Positions 19,063 to 27,596 of a stretch of 64,000 nucleotides of DNA are shown here, piece after piece. Position 1 is the stretch's first letter. The number at the start of each line of letters is the position of its first letter. The DNA is from JAIOYV01 sp964388245 (GTDB lineage Bacteria; Bacteroidota; Bacteroidia; Bacteroidales; M50B96). Location of the stretch: contig CAYLZH010000002.1 in assembly GCA_964388245.1 (NCBI GenBank), positions 1-64,000 on the forward strand, given 5' to 3'. The notes beneath the pieces are model-generated. The model was not told the origin of the DNA. It was given only the letters and a program-made list of their open reading frames with translations, and did not search any database. The position numbers were made by a program, and so were the translations under genes.

Positions 19063-20283
19063 ATGATTAATTCAGTATCATGGAAAAATATATGGAGGAA
19101 TAAACTAAGAAGCTTAGTTATCCTCGTGGCCATGACCCTGGGACTAATGGCCGGGGTTTTTTACATTGCCTTTTACTTTGGCATGGCCGAACAGCGGATT
19201 GATACAGCAATCAAAACCGAAAGTTCGCATATACAGGTACATCAGCCTGGTTATCTCGACAATAACGAAATTGCAAATTATATACCTGATGCCGGAACAA
19301 TGGTAAACGAACTCGAAAGTATGAACCATGTTCAGGCAGTTACACAGAGGTTAATTGTTCAATCCATGGTTTCATCAACAGAAACCGGAGCTGGCGCAAA
19401 GATTATGGGCATTAATCCTGAACGTGAAAAGCGGGTTACAAATCTTTATACTAAAGTAATAGACGGTGCCTATTTCGAAGGCGTAAAACGAAATCCTATT
19501 GTGATAGGTCAAAAATTGGCCGATAAACTTAAGGTAAAAGTCAGATCGAAAGTTGTATTAACTGCTCAGGAATTAGGAGGGACACTTACGGGAGGTTCTT
19601 TCCGGGTGGCAGGAATATACAAAACCTCAAATTCGATGTACGATGAATCAACTGTTTTTGTAAGAGCTAAAGACCTTGCCAATCTTTTAAAATTGGAAGA
19701 AAGCAGCGCACACGAACTGGCTATCTTACTTGACAATAGTGAGGTACTTGGTACATCGAAAGAAAAGATAGCAAGCCTAAATCCTGATAAAGATGTAAAA
19801 ACCTGGATGGAGCTTATGCCTGAGGTTGCCATAGTGAAAACAAGCATGAACCTGACCATGTACATTACCATAATTATTATCCTTCTGGCAATGGGATTTA
19901 GCATTGTCAATACTATGTTAATGTCGGTGCTCGAACGCTTAAAAGAACTGGGTATGTTGATGGCTATAGGTATGAACAGGCTCCGTGTTTTTACAATGAT
20001 TGTACTCGAAACAGTTTACCTGTCGCTGGTTGGAGGATTGTTGGGTGTAGTCCTGGGGGTAATTCTTGCTAAATATTTTGGCAGGGTAGGAATTGATTTG
20101 TCGGTATGGACCAAAGGGCTTGAAGCTTTTGGGTACGATACCATAATCTATCCCATTATTCATACCGAATATGTTTTAAATGTAACTGTTCTAATTATTG
20201 CAACCGGTATCGTTTCGGCACTATACCCGGCTTACAGAGCCTTAAAGCTGAATCCTTCGGAGGCTCTTCGTATCGACAATTAA
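19063..20283 (+). CDS. ABC transporter permease, FtsX/MacB type (2)
   Basis: 406 residues, same length and layout as the previous gene but clearly diverged. It has a first helix around LVILVAMTLGLMAGVFYIAFYF, a periplasmic domain to about 265, then three helices with the coupling segment SVLERLKELGMLMAIGM, and ends YRALKLNPSEALRIDN, a common FtsX-family tail. It is the likely second half of a LolCE-like heterodimer energised by the ATPase at 20365. It starts 60 nt after the first permease gene. Confidence 0.88.
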   Translation: MINSVSWKNIWRNKLRSLVILVAMTLGLMAGVFYIAFYFGMAEQRIDTAIKTESSHIQVHQPGYLDNNEIANYIPDAGTMVNELESMNHVQAVTQRLIVQSMVSSTETGAGAKIMGINPEREKRVTNLYTKVIDGAYFEGVKRNPIVIGQKLADKLKVKVRSKVVLTAQELGGTLTGGSFRVAGIYKTSNSMYDESTVFVRAKDLANLLKLEESSAHELAILLDNSEVLGTSKEKIASLNPDKDVKTWMELMPEVAIVKTSMNLTMYITIIIILLAMGFSIVNTMLMSVLERLKELGMLMAIGMNRLRVFTMIVLETVYLSLVGGLLGVVLGVILAKYFGRVGIDLSVWTKGLEAFGYDTIIYPIIHTEYVLNVTVLIIATGIVSALYPAYRALKLNPSEALRIDN

Positions 20284-20364
20284 ATAGTAAAAATTCATGC
20301 GTAGTGAAAATAGCCAATTAGGCATTGACAAAAATTAGCATTAAGAAAATAGAATATAGAAATC

Positions 20365-21051
20365 ATGAGCGTAATAAATATCAAAAACCTAAAGAAAATT
20401 TACAATGATACAGGCGTCCCTGTAAATGCAGTAAACGGTATCGATATTACCATTGTCGAAGGTGAATTTACAGCCATTGTTGGTCCTTCGGGATCGGGCA
20501 AAACAACCTTCCTAAATATGTTAGGGGGATTAGACAAACCAACCAGTGGCGAAATACACATAAACGGAACACAGGTTGAAAACTTAAAAGCATCGGAGTT
20601 AATCGATTTCAGGTTGAACAACATTGGATTCGTGTTTCAGGCCTACAACCTGATACCGGTACTTACAGCCAAAGAAAATGTGGAGTTTATAATGCACCTG
20701 CAAGGAAAACTAAGAAAAGAGCGAGAGCAACGCACCAGGGAATTATTGACTGCCGTTGGACTCGAAGACCGGATGAACTCCCGGCCCGGCAAATTATCAG
20801 GAGGAGAGCAACAACGTGTTGCAGTTGCCCGGGCACTGGCATCGCGTCCTCGTTTTATCCTGGCCGATGAACCTACAGCGAACCTCGATTCTAAATCGAC
20901 CGAAAACCTCCTTGAGATGATGGAAAAGATGAATAAGGATGAAAACATCACCTTTGTGTTTTCAACTCATGATGCCCGTGTGGTAAGAAAAGCCCGTAGA
21001 GTAATAACCATCGAGGATGGAAAGATTGTATCGGATGAACGGAAAAATTAA
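20365..21051 (+). CDS. ABC transporter ATP-binding protein, LolD/MacB type
   Basis: 228 residues with all ATPase motifs: Walker A GPSGSGKTTF (about 39-48), Q-loop FVFQAYNLIPVLTAKENV, signature LSGGEQQRVAVARALA, Walker B FILADEPTANLD and the H-loop STHD. The early NGIDITIVEGEFTAIVG and the Q-loop region are typical of the LolD/MacB/FtsE subgroup that partners FtsX-like permeases. It is the fifth gene of the TetR operon. Confidence 0.93.
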   Translation: MSVINIKNLKKIYNDTGVPVNAVNGIDITIVEGEFTAIVGPSGSGKTTFLNMLGGLDKPTSGEIHINGTQVENLKASELIDFRLNNIGFVFQAYNLIPVLTAKENVEFIMHLQGKLRKEREQRTRELLTAVGLEDRMNSRPGKLSGGEQQRVAVARALASRPRFILADEPTANLDSKSTENLLEMMEKMNKDENITFVFSTHDARVVRKARRVITIEDGKIVSDERKN

Positions 21052-21081
21052 AATGAATTTGATTCAATGTGAATAATTAAT

Positions 21082-21168
21082 CTTCGTGAAACTCTGTGTC
21101 ATAGTCTTATTAAAACATTACGCTATTACTCTAAGGTACACAAAGAACCGCAGAGTTGCACAGAGAAA
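21082..21168. repeat. Intergenic CACAGAG-type inverted repeat, copy 2
   Basis: Left arm CTTCGTGAAACTCTGTGTC and right arm words ACACAAAGAACCGCAGAG and TTGCACAGAGAA form an imperfect hairpin between the ATPase gene and the last gene of the operon. Word content matches the copy at 17667-17757. Confidence 0.6.
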
Positions 21169-21179
21169 AAAAAGGACTG

Positions 21180-22331
21180 ATGAAAAAAATATCATCTTCA
21201 ACAATTGCGCTATTTCTATTATTAAACATTCCTTATGCCCAGAAAATGAAAAACTGGTCGCTCACAGGTTATGTGTCCAATATGGAGTCAACCATGTTTG
21301 CAGATGTTGATGAGGATTGGATAAGCGACAACCTCATTCACAACCGGCTAAATTTTAACTGGTATCCCACCAATTGGCTAACATTGGAAGTAGGGATGCG
21401 CAACCGGATAATGTGGGGAAACTCATTCATGAATTATGAAGGATACAGCGAAATGATCGCCACCGACAAAGGCTTTTTCGATTTAAGTGAGAACATCTTC
21501 TCAGGAAAATCCTATCTATTAAACAGTAGTTTCGACAGAGCCTATCTCGAAATCAATAAAGGTAATTGGAATATTAAGGCTGGCCGGCAGCGAATCAATT
21601 GGGGGCAAAATTTCGTTTGGAATCCCAATGATATTTTTAATTCCTATTCCTTCTTCGATTTCGACTATGCCGAACGGCCGGGTGCCGACGCGCTGCGAAT
21701 TCAATATTATACCGGAATGTCTTCTTCAGCGGAGATAGCGATAAAGGCCGACCACAACGATGACATCACTGCTGCAGGTTTGTATCGTTTCAATAAATGG
21801 AACTACGATATCCAGTTAATGGCAGGAATGCTTAATTCAACCGATTGGGTGACAGGATTTGGATGGACTGGAGCAATTAAAGATGCGGGATTCAGTGGCG
21901 AGCTTTCATATTTCAAACCTATGGAAGGAGAACATGAAAGCAAAGAAATGATAGTAGCTGGTCTGGGAAGTAACTACACCTTTGAGAATTCCTTAATGAT
22001 ACAACTTGAAGTTTTATATAGTCATAATGCTGGAAAAGATGTTGGCAACCTGCTGGAATATTACAACGAAGACCTTTCTGCAAAGACCCTTGCATTTAGC
22101 GAATATTCTTTGATGGCCCAGGCAAGTTATACGTTCACGCCGCTTTTGGCCGGCACTATTTCAGGAATGTATTTCCCGGGCATAGATGGCTTTTTTGTAG
22201 GGCCCAGCATGGAATACTCTCTCGGAAACAACCTGTCGCTATCGGCCTTTGGACAGTATTTCGATGTAACCATAAATAATATGCACACCGAAATGACCCT
22301 GTTGTTCCTTAGAATTAAGGGGAATTTTTAA
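21180..22331 (+). CDS. Outer-membrane beta-barrel protein of the TetR operon
   Basis: 383 residues from ATG 21180 (MKKISSSTIALFLLL; an upstream in-frame start at 21156 lies in the intergenic repeat). A signal peptide ends near PYAQ. The body has alternating aromatic/polar strands (LNFNWYPTNWLTLEVGMRNR, RAYLEINKGNWNIKAGRQR, IKGNF at the end) and a terminal Phe, as expected for a barrel resembling porin-like phospho-selective or DUF1302-type proteins. No exact family was recognised. As the last gene of an operon with a LolA-like carrier and FtsX-type ABC transporter, it is a candidate outer-membrane partner or exit route. Confidence 0.7.
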   Translation: MKKISSSTIALFLLLNIPYAQKMKNWSLTGYVSNMESTMFADVDEDWISDNLIHNRLNFNWYPTNWLTLEVGMRNRIMWGNSFMNYEGYSEMIATDKGFFDLSENIFSGKSYLLNSSFDRAYLEINKGNWNIKAGRQRINWGQNFVWNPNDIFNSYSFFDFDYAERPGADALRIQYYTGMSSSAEIAIKADHNDDITAAGLYRFNKWNYDIQLMAGMLNSTDWVTGFGWTGAIKDAGFSGELSYFKPMEGEHESKEMIVAGLGSNYTFENSLMIQLEVLYSHNAGKDVGNLLEYYNEDLSAKTLAFSEYSLMAQASYTFTPLLAGTISGMYFPGIDGFFVGPSMEYSLGNNLSLSAFGQYFDVTINNMHTEMTLLFLRIKGNF

Positions 22332-22356
22332 CCCTGTATCAAGTATTGATTTTGAA

Positions 22357-22977
22357 TTATTTAACAGAAAATTCAGGGAATACCTCAACCATAACATCCC
22401 GGATCGAGGGATAGGTATTACTCAGGATTTTTGTTATCAGAGTTTTACTAATAAATTCAGCTTTGGTAATGTCTTCTTCGGATTGTGGCACAGGTTTTTC
22501 GTTACCTGCATAAAAAAATTCGAACCAATGTGTTTTTTTCAGTACAAATTTACTTTTCAATCTATAAGTATGGAAAGTCGGATTCAGTTCTTTTCTAAAA
22601 ATAAAGCCTGAGATCCCACATTCTTCTTCTATTTCACGAATTGCACAGCTTAAAGCATCCTCCCCGGTTTCCATCTTGCCTTTGGGTAGATCCCATTTTC
22701 CGAAACGCTCAATTATTAAAAATTTCTCATCAGGTAGTAAAACTATACCCCCTGCGGCCTCAATAAAAGTAAACTCAGATTTCAATTTTTGGATGATTTC
22801 AGCAGGCCGGTCTGATTCGATGAATGCATTTCTAAACATCTCCGATTTTTCGAATTGCAAAATAAAATCCCTGAGACTTAATGATTTATCGAATATTAAA
22901 TTGTCAATTTCTGATGGATTGATTGGCAAACCCGGTTTTTGAATTGTTAATGATCTGTCGAAAAAATAAATTTTCAC
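22357..22977 (-). CDS. Nudix hydrolase
   Basis: 206 residues. The Nudix box is complete: GKMETGEDALSCAIREIEEECG (about 99-120) inside a typical strand context (AAGGIVLLPDEKFLIIERFGKWDLPKGK). The N-terminal ~65 residues are a family-specific extension. Nudix enzymes hydrolyse nucleoside diphosphates linked to other moieties; the substrate cannot be read from sequence. It is convergent with the TetR operon and divergent from pyrE. Confidence 0.9.
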   Translation of the reverse strand: MKIYFFDRSLTIQKPGLPINPSEIDNLIFDKSLSLRDFILQFEKSEMFRNAFIESDRPAEIIQKLKSEFTFIEAAGGIVLLPDEKFLIIERFGKWDLPKGKMETGEDALSCAIREIEEECGISGFIFRKELNPTFHTYRLKSKFVLKKTHWFEFFYAGNEKPVPQSEEDITKAEFISKTLITKILSNTYPSIRDVMVEVFPEFSVK

Positions 22978-23098
22978 TTTTAACTGACTGTATGTTTAAT
23001 CGGGAAAGATACAATTAAATCCCATAAACAATGTTTTCGCTGATATCGCTAAGGCAGGCATCTGTTTAAATCGGGATATTTTTCGAAGTAAAATCCAG

Positions 23099-23106
23099 TA
23101 TATTTG
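23099..23106 (+). promoter_or_regulatory. Bacteroidota -7 box upstream of pyrE
   Basis: TATATTTG fits TAnnTTTG and lies 24 nt before ATG 23131. The -33 TTG is not clear. Confidence 0.45.
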
Positions 23107-23130
23107 TGGCTGAAATTATCCAGATAAAAT

Positions 23131-23763
23131 ATGAACATTGCTACAAATCAGATTATAAAAGGTTTAATTGAGATTGAGGCCATAAAACTACGACCTGAAA
23201 ATCCGTTTAAATGGGCATCGGGATGGAATTCCCCAATTTACTGCGACAACCGGAAAACATTGTCGTATCCGAGAATCAGAGAAATGATAAAAGAAAAATT
23301 ATCAGAAACTGTTAAAGAAAAGTATCCTGATACACAGGTTGTGGCGGGTGTTGCAACAGGTGCAATTGCACAGGGTGCGCTGGTTGCCGATTGGCTTAAG
23401 CTCCCTTTTGTTTATGTGAGGTCGAGTGCAAAAGGTCATGGAATGGAGAACTTAATCGAAGGAAAAATTACACCCGGGCAAAAGGTTGTCGTTATCGAGG
23501 ACCTGATATCGACCGGAGGGAGTAGTTTAAAAGCTGTTGAAGCTCTAAAGCAAGCCGGATGCAACGTTTTGGGGATGGTGGCAATTTTTTCTTATGAGTT
23601 TCAACTATCAAAAGATAACTTTAAAAAAGCTAAATGTGAACTTACAACATTGGCCGGTTACCGACAATTGATTGAATATGCTGTTGAATCGGGCTATATC
23701 GATGAAAAATCTGTAAATACTTTGATTGAGTGGAGAGAGTCACCTCAAAACTGGGCTATTTAG
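23131..23763 (+). CDS. pyrE: Orotate phosphoribosyltransferase
   Basis: 210 residues, the normal family length. The PRPP-binding motif is VVVIEDLISTGGSSLKAVEAL (about 117-137), the substrate end carries FKWASGWNSPIYCDNRK, and the catalytic flexible loop is RSSAKGHGMENLIEG. The enzyme makes orotidine 5'-monophosphate from orotate and PRPP in pyrimidine synthesis. An SRPBCC-family gene starts 10 nt after its stop and is probably co-transcribed. Confidence 0.94.
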   Translation: MNIATNQIIKGLIEIEAIKLRPENPFKWASGWNSPIYCDNRKTLSYPRIREMIKEKLSETVKEKYPDTQVVAGVATGAIAQGALVADWLKLPFVYVRSSAKGHGMENLIEGKITPGQKVVVIEDLISTGGSSLKAVEALKQAGCNVLGMVAIFSYEFQLSKDNFKKAKCELTTLAGYRQLIEYAVESGYIDEKSVNTLIEWRESPQNWAI

Positions 23764-23773
23764 AAGAAATATT

Positions 23774-24184
23774 ATGACACGATTTGAAGGACATCAGCGA
23801 AAAATTAACAAACCTGCCGAACAAATATTTTCGTTTCTTTCTGATTTCAATAATTTCGAAAGTGCCATTCCAAAGGACAAAGTAAATAACTGGCAATCGA
23901 CCGAAGACACCTGTTCTTTCTCTGTTCCAGGCGTTGGTAATATGGCAATGCAAATAGTCGAGAAAGTTCCTTTTAAGTTGATTAAAATTCAGAACCAGGC
24001 ATCGGCAAGCAATGAGTTTAAACTGTGGATACAATTAAAACAGATTGATGACTTTGACACCCGGATAAAAATAACTTTTGAGGTACAGTTAAATGCCATG
24101 TTGAAAATGGTGGCTAAAAAACCATTACAAAACTTTATAGAAACCCTTACCAATCAGATTACCGATTCGTTTAATCAACGATAA
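23774..24184 (+). CDS. SRPBCC (START-like) family protein
   Basis: 136 residues from ATG 23774 (MTRFEGHQRKI). It shows the START/polyketide-cyclase fold pattern: an early helix (PAEQIFSFLSDFNNFESAIP), beta strands (SFSVPGVGNMAMQIVEKVPFKLIKIQN, KLWIQLKQIDDFDTRIKITFEVQLN) and a long C-terminal helix (PLQNFIETLTNQITDSF). Such proteins bind hydrophobic ligands in a deep cavity; the ligand is unknown. It is closely linked to pyrE, but a functional tie is not evident. Confidence 0.8.
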   Translation: MTRFEGHQRKINKPAEQIFSFLSDFNNFESAIPKDKVNNWQSTEDTCSFSVPGVGNMAMQIVEKVPFKLIKIQNQASASNEFKLWIQLKQIDDFDTRIKITFEVQLNAMLKMVAKKPLQNFIETLTNQITDSFNQR

Positions 24185-24449
24185 GCGAATAACCTCCAAC
24201 GCATAGCTGCCATCGACGCTGTTAGTGAAAATGGGATCGGTAAATGTAGTTTACAGAATTCTGCGAAAAATTTCCAGCATTATCACAACTTTGTAATTCG
24301 CTGATTTAATCTGTTTTAAATATAACCAAATTATCAAACTATCCTGATTATAATATCGAATTAATACTGGATGAAGGCTAATTTGTAACTATTTGAAATC
24401 CGTCTCCGTCATAGCTTCAAATTTTAAAATAATATTTAAACCTCTAATC

Positions 24450-25316
24450 ATGAAAAACACAGTTTTATTAACGACAGCACTCATTTTAGCACTTGTATTT
24501 CAACTCACTGCACAGGAAAAGGATACCACCCGAATAAAACTCGGAAACAAAAAAATCTTAATTATTGAAGAAAAAGGTGAAGCTACAGATGACATTGACA
24601 TTGAAGTTGATTCACTTGGATCAGACACTGATTACGATTTTGACTTCGACGAGCTAAAGGATCTCGGCCATGAAGATGAATGCGATAACGATTTCGAAGG
24701 ACACTGGCATGGATTTGAATTCGGTTTCAACGGATTGTTAAATGCAAAGCAGGAAACACCTGCGAGCAATAATCCGATAGCTGTAGATATGGCCCGGTCC
24801 TGGACCTTCGGGATTAATCTGTTTCAAAAAGACATACCTCTTATAAAGGATAATTTTGGACTGCTCGGTGGGCTTGGAATGCAGTGGAGAAATTACCATT
24901 TCGAGAATGCCTACCCACAAAAGAACGAATCAGGAACATTAGACTGGCTCGAGTCGAACGACAAAGAATACAAAAAAAACAGGCTTCAGGCTACATACCT
25001 TACCGGAGTTGTTGCAATGGAATTCCAGGCTCCTGTTGGGAAAGAGAATCATGAGTTTTTCCTGATGGCAGGAGGATATGGTAATCTTCGAATGGGATCG
25101 AACCTGATGCAAAAATGGGACGAAGACGGCAGCAAAGAGAAAGAAAAAATTAAGGACGACTTTTACCTGAACAACCTTGAATATGGCCTTACCGGAAGAA
25201 TAGGTATCGGAAAAATCAACTTCTTTGCAAATTATAGCCTTACACCTTTATTTAAAGATGATAAGGCTCCTGAATGGAATCCGTTTACAGTTGGTTTAAT
25301 GATAGTTGGATTTTAA
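24450..25316 (+). CDS. Outer-membrane beta-barrel protein with acidic N-terminal segment
   Basis: 288 residues from ATG 24450 (MKNTVLLTTALILALVF, cut near LTAQ). A short basic/hydrophobic strand (TTRIKLGNKKILIIEEKG) is followed by a very acidic linker of about 50 residues (DSLGSDTDYDFDFDE), then FEGHWHGFEFGFNGLL and an eight-strand-like barrel ending VGLMIVGF. This arrangement matches a common Bacteroidota PorT/OmpW-like outer-membrane family (recall). The acidic stretch might bind cations or the cell wall, which is speculation. A short hairpin follows at 25391-25417. Confidence 0.75.
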   Translation: MKNTVLLTTALILALVFQLTAQEKDTTRIKLGNKKILIIEEKGEATDDIDIEVDSLGSDTDYDFDFDELKDLGHEDECDNDFEGHWHGFEFGFNGLLNAKQETPASNNPIAVDMARSWTFGINLFQKDIPLIKDNFGLLGGLGMQWRNYHFENAYPQKNESGTLDWLESNDKEYKKNRLQATYLTGVVAMEFQAPVGKENHEFFLMAGGYGNLRMGSNLMQKWDEDGSKEKEKIKDDFYLNNLEYGLTGRIGIGKINFFANYSLTPLFKDDKAPEWNPFTVGLMIVGF

Positions 25317-25390
25317 CCCCTTTCATGTAGTATATTTCAATCAAATTTTAACCTGAGTATTAATCAGGTATAGTTTTCCAAAGTCAAATC

Positions 25391-25420
25391 AGGCTGCTTT
25401 CATTCCGAAGGCAGCCTTTG
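25391..25420 (+). terminator. Probable terminator after the acidic barrel gene
   Basis: Seven-bp stem AGGCTGC/GCAGCCT with a 13-nt loop followed by TTTG. The T-run is short, so strength is uncertain. Confidence 0.55.
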
Positions 25421-25458
25421 TGTTTTAGGCACAAAACTAACCGGAACCTAAAGATGTT

Positions 25459-25698
25459 TTACGAGCTCTTTGACAGCAAATTATCGACCTCTGTTTTATA
25501 ATCAGCATTAATGACCAATTCGGCCGAATCGCTCATATTCTGGATAATACCCTGGTGTTTTAATTCAATAATCCTGTTTGTAACATTCAGTGCATCAATG
25601 GATAATTCTTTGACTATATTGCCCATGTACAAATGACGGTTTCTGGCAATTAATTCGATAATTTTTTTATCGACCGGATGTGAAACTACACTTCTCAT
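25459..25698 (-). CDS. Small winged-helix-like protein
   Basis: 79 residues. The sequence HPVDKKIIELIARNRHLYMGNIVKELSIDALNVTNRIIELKHQGII reads as a helix-turn-helix followed by a wing, like the DNA-binding half of Lrp/AsnC or MarR proteins, without a ligand domain. A -7 box TAAATTTG lies at 25752-25759 (minus strand), about 54 nt before the start. It is a single gene facing the divergent DUF3575-like pair, so it could regulate them, which is inference from position only. Confidence 0.65.
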   Translation of the reverse strand: MRSVVSHPVDKKIIELIARNRHLYMGNIVKELSIDALNVTNRIIELKHQGIIQNMSDSAELVINADYKTEVDNLLSKSS

Positions 25699-25879
25699 AT
25701 CATTGTATTTTTCTGTTAGTTTAATTAATTAGAAATCAATACGTAAGTTTACAAATTTAGTTGCAATGATTTTGTCCTGTTTTGATCGGATTGGGTAGAA
25801 TTAATCTAAATAGATAAAATCATAATTTTGTCCGAAATAATTTGCTTTTTTTGTTAGTGACTAAATCAGGAAAGTCGCC

Positions 25880-26608
25880 ATGAAGTATTTATATCTGTTG
25901 TTAATAATAACCATTTGTACGCTTAGTTCTCCAGCCCAACTCAGCTTAAAAAACTATGCTCTGACTGAATCAGACTTTGAGAATGCTACAATTCTTAACG
26001 CGTCAAAATCAGATTATTTCACCAATGGCAGTATCAGCCTATCAGAAAACGATTATAATAAAAGGCGTCGAAAATATGACCGGTTCAGGCGTGGGCCATA
26101 CTTTGTTATCAAAACAAATCTTACTAACATTATTGTAATTAGCCCAACCATTACATACGAAAGGATTATTTCTGAGGATATTACTTTATCAGGCTCTATT
26201 ATCTTTACTTACATGAATTTTAAACGGATCGCGACTAAATATATTGGGCCAAAATTTTGTTTCGATTTACGATACTATGTTGGTCATGATGCACCGGCAG
26301 GATTGTTTATAGGTGCTTATACATATTTTAATTCTTACACAATGATTATGGAGGGGCAATATTACATCGATCCCATTACATATGAAACATATAATGAATA
26401 CAAAGCAACCTTACTAAATTACGGACTGGGAGTTATCTGGGGATACCAGATTATGACCCGGTTTGGAATGATAATCGATTTATATGGCGGAATAGGGGTT
26501 GGTGGCCATAAATTCACAATTAAGCAAGGGGAAAACGACGATTTTAACTTTGGCCCACTCGCTAACCTTTCAGGAAGAGGAGGTATTTCAATAGGTTGGG
26601 CATTTTAG
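25880..26608 (+). CDS. DUF3575-like outer-membrane protein, tandem copy 1
   Basis: 242 residues; signal peptide to about SSPAQ. A basic patch (NKRRRKYDRFRRG) precedes TNIIVISPTITYERII and further barrel strands ending GRGGISIGWAF, the pattern of DUF3575-like porins. It is clearly paralogous to the next gene: shared LSxxNYxL N-terminus, SPTITYER, FxxYTxxxEG and the same last residues. A -7 box TAATTTTG lies at 25823-25830. Confidence 0.72.
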   Translation: MKYLYLLLIITICTLSSPAQLSLKNYALTESDFENATILNASKSDYFTNGSISLSENDYNKRRRKYDRFRRGPYFVIKTNLTNIIVISPTITYERIISEDITLSGSIIFTYMNFKRIATKYIGPKFCFDLRYYVGHDAPAGLFIGAYTYFNSYTMIMEGQYYIDPITYETYNEYKATLLNYGLGVIWGYQIMTRFGMIIDLYGGIGVGGHKFTIKQGENDDFNFGPLANLSGRGGISIGWAF

Positions 26609-26653
26609 TCCCCGTTACTTAATAAATCGGAAAATATTATAGAAATACTTAAT

Positions 26654-26663
26654 NNNNNNNNNN
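26654..26663. other. Assembly gap (10 N) between tandem paralogues
   Basis: Ten Ns lie in the short intergenic stretch between two similar genes. Their real distance, and whether a further copy was collapsed here, cannot be known from this sequence. Confidence 0.95.
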
Positions 26664-26672
26664 TTTTCACTT

Positions 26673-27407
26673 ATGAAGCATTTTACATTACTATTGATTT
26701 TTGTGTTTTGTGCATACTTTGCCAATGCACAGCTTAGTGCCGAAAATTATTCATTAAACACAAATGAATCGGCAGAATTAGTCGGAGCATTTCCCTATTG
26801 GGATCTTTCCGACAATCAGGTATCGGAACTCGACGGAAATGATATTAACAAGAAAAGAAGACGGAAAAAAAGACGTGGCCGCAGGGGCGGACCTGACAAT
26901 ATCCTGAAAACAAGCCTCACTAATCTTATTTTCCGGAGCCCTACAATTACCTATGAAAGAAGACTTAGTGATGAACTATCGGTAGGTGGATCAGCAATTT
27001 TCACATCATACAATTTATCAGCGATAAGTCTTAAATTTTCAGGGCCTAAAATATTTGCCGATTTAAAATATTATACCGGAGGCGAAGCACCTTCGAGGTT
27101 TTACCTCGGCGTATTTTTGTTCTTCAGTTCATACACCTTAGTCGAAGAGGGTGTATTGTACTACGATCCTGAAACCCTTGAAACATTTGATGAACTCAAA
27201 GCAAACTATATGTCGTATGGTGTTGGGGCAATGTCGGGATTTCAAATTGTAACTGATATTGGACTTGTATTCGATGTCTATACAGGAATAGGTGCCGGAG
27301 GACATAACATTAAAGTTAAAGTAGGTGGTGACGATGCATTTGGTAATCTCGGAATGTTGGCCGGAATTGCCTGGAGAGGAGGTATTTCAGTAGGTTGGGC
27401 ATTCTAA
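26673..27407 (+). CDS. DUF3575-like outer-membrane protein, tandem copy 2
   Basis: 244 residues, signal peptide to ANAQ. It has a stronger basic patch (KKRRRKKRRGRRGG, about residues 66-79), then LTNLIFRSPTITYERRLSDE, barrel strands, and GGISVGWAF at the end. Copy 1 has the same order, so the pair arose by tandem duplication. The Arg/Lys tract lies outside the barrel, probably on the periplasmic side, and could contact anionic cell-wall or lipid groups (speculation). A strong terminator follows. Confidence 0.72.
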   Translation: MKHFTLLLIFVFCAYFANAQLSAENYSLNTNESAELVGAFPYWDLSDNQVSELDGNDINKKRRRKKRRGRRGGPDNILKTSLTNLIFRSPTITYERRLSDELSVGGSAIFTSYNLSAISLKFSGPKIFADLKYYTGGEAPSRFYLGVFLFFSSYTLVEEGVLYYDPETLETFDELKANYMSYGVGAMSGFQIVTDIGLVFDVYTGIGAGGHNIKVKVGGDDAFGNLGMLAGIAWRGGISVGWAF

Positions 27408-27433
27408 AACAAAACGAATTATTAAAGATATAC

Positions 27434-27464
27434 ACGGCATGGTTTAAAATCATGCCGTTTTTTT
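27434..27464 (+). terminator. Rho-independent terminator after the tandem pair
   Basis: Stem ACGGCATG (27434-27441) with CATGCCGT (27451-27458) and a run of seven T. Confidence 0.9.
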
Positions 27465-27539
27465 ATGGATAGAATTATCTGTTGTTGATCACAAACTCAT
27501 CTTATCCCTGACAAAACATGATTTTTTTCAGTATTTAAA

Positions 27540-27569
27540 TTGATTCCAAGGTAATCTATCCTATTTTTG
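27540..27569 (+). promoter_or_regulatory. Bacteroidota promoter of the pyrophosphatase gene
   Basis: TTG at 27540-27542, a 19-bp spacer and TATTTTTG at 27562-27569. The predicted start near 27576 excludes the in-frame start at 27567 and supports ATG 27597. Confidence 0.8.
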
Positions 27570-27596
27570 CCAACTATAAAAAACAAATTTACGATT

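Noticed and set aside
24185..24290. In-frame read-through of the SRPBCC gene containing IAAIDAVSENGIGK, like a dihydrofolate reductase N-terminus
   Set aside because: Only about 14 residues are similar, there is no start codon, and the rest does not continue as DHFR. Probably chance.
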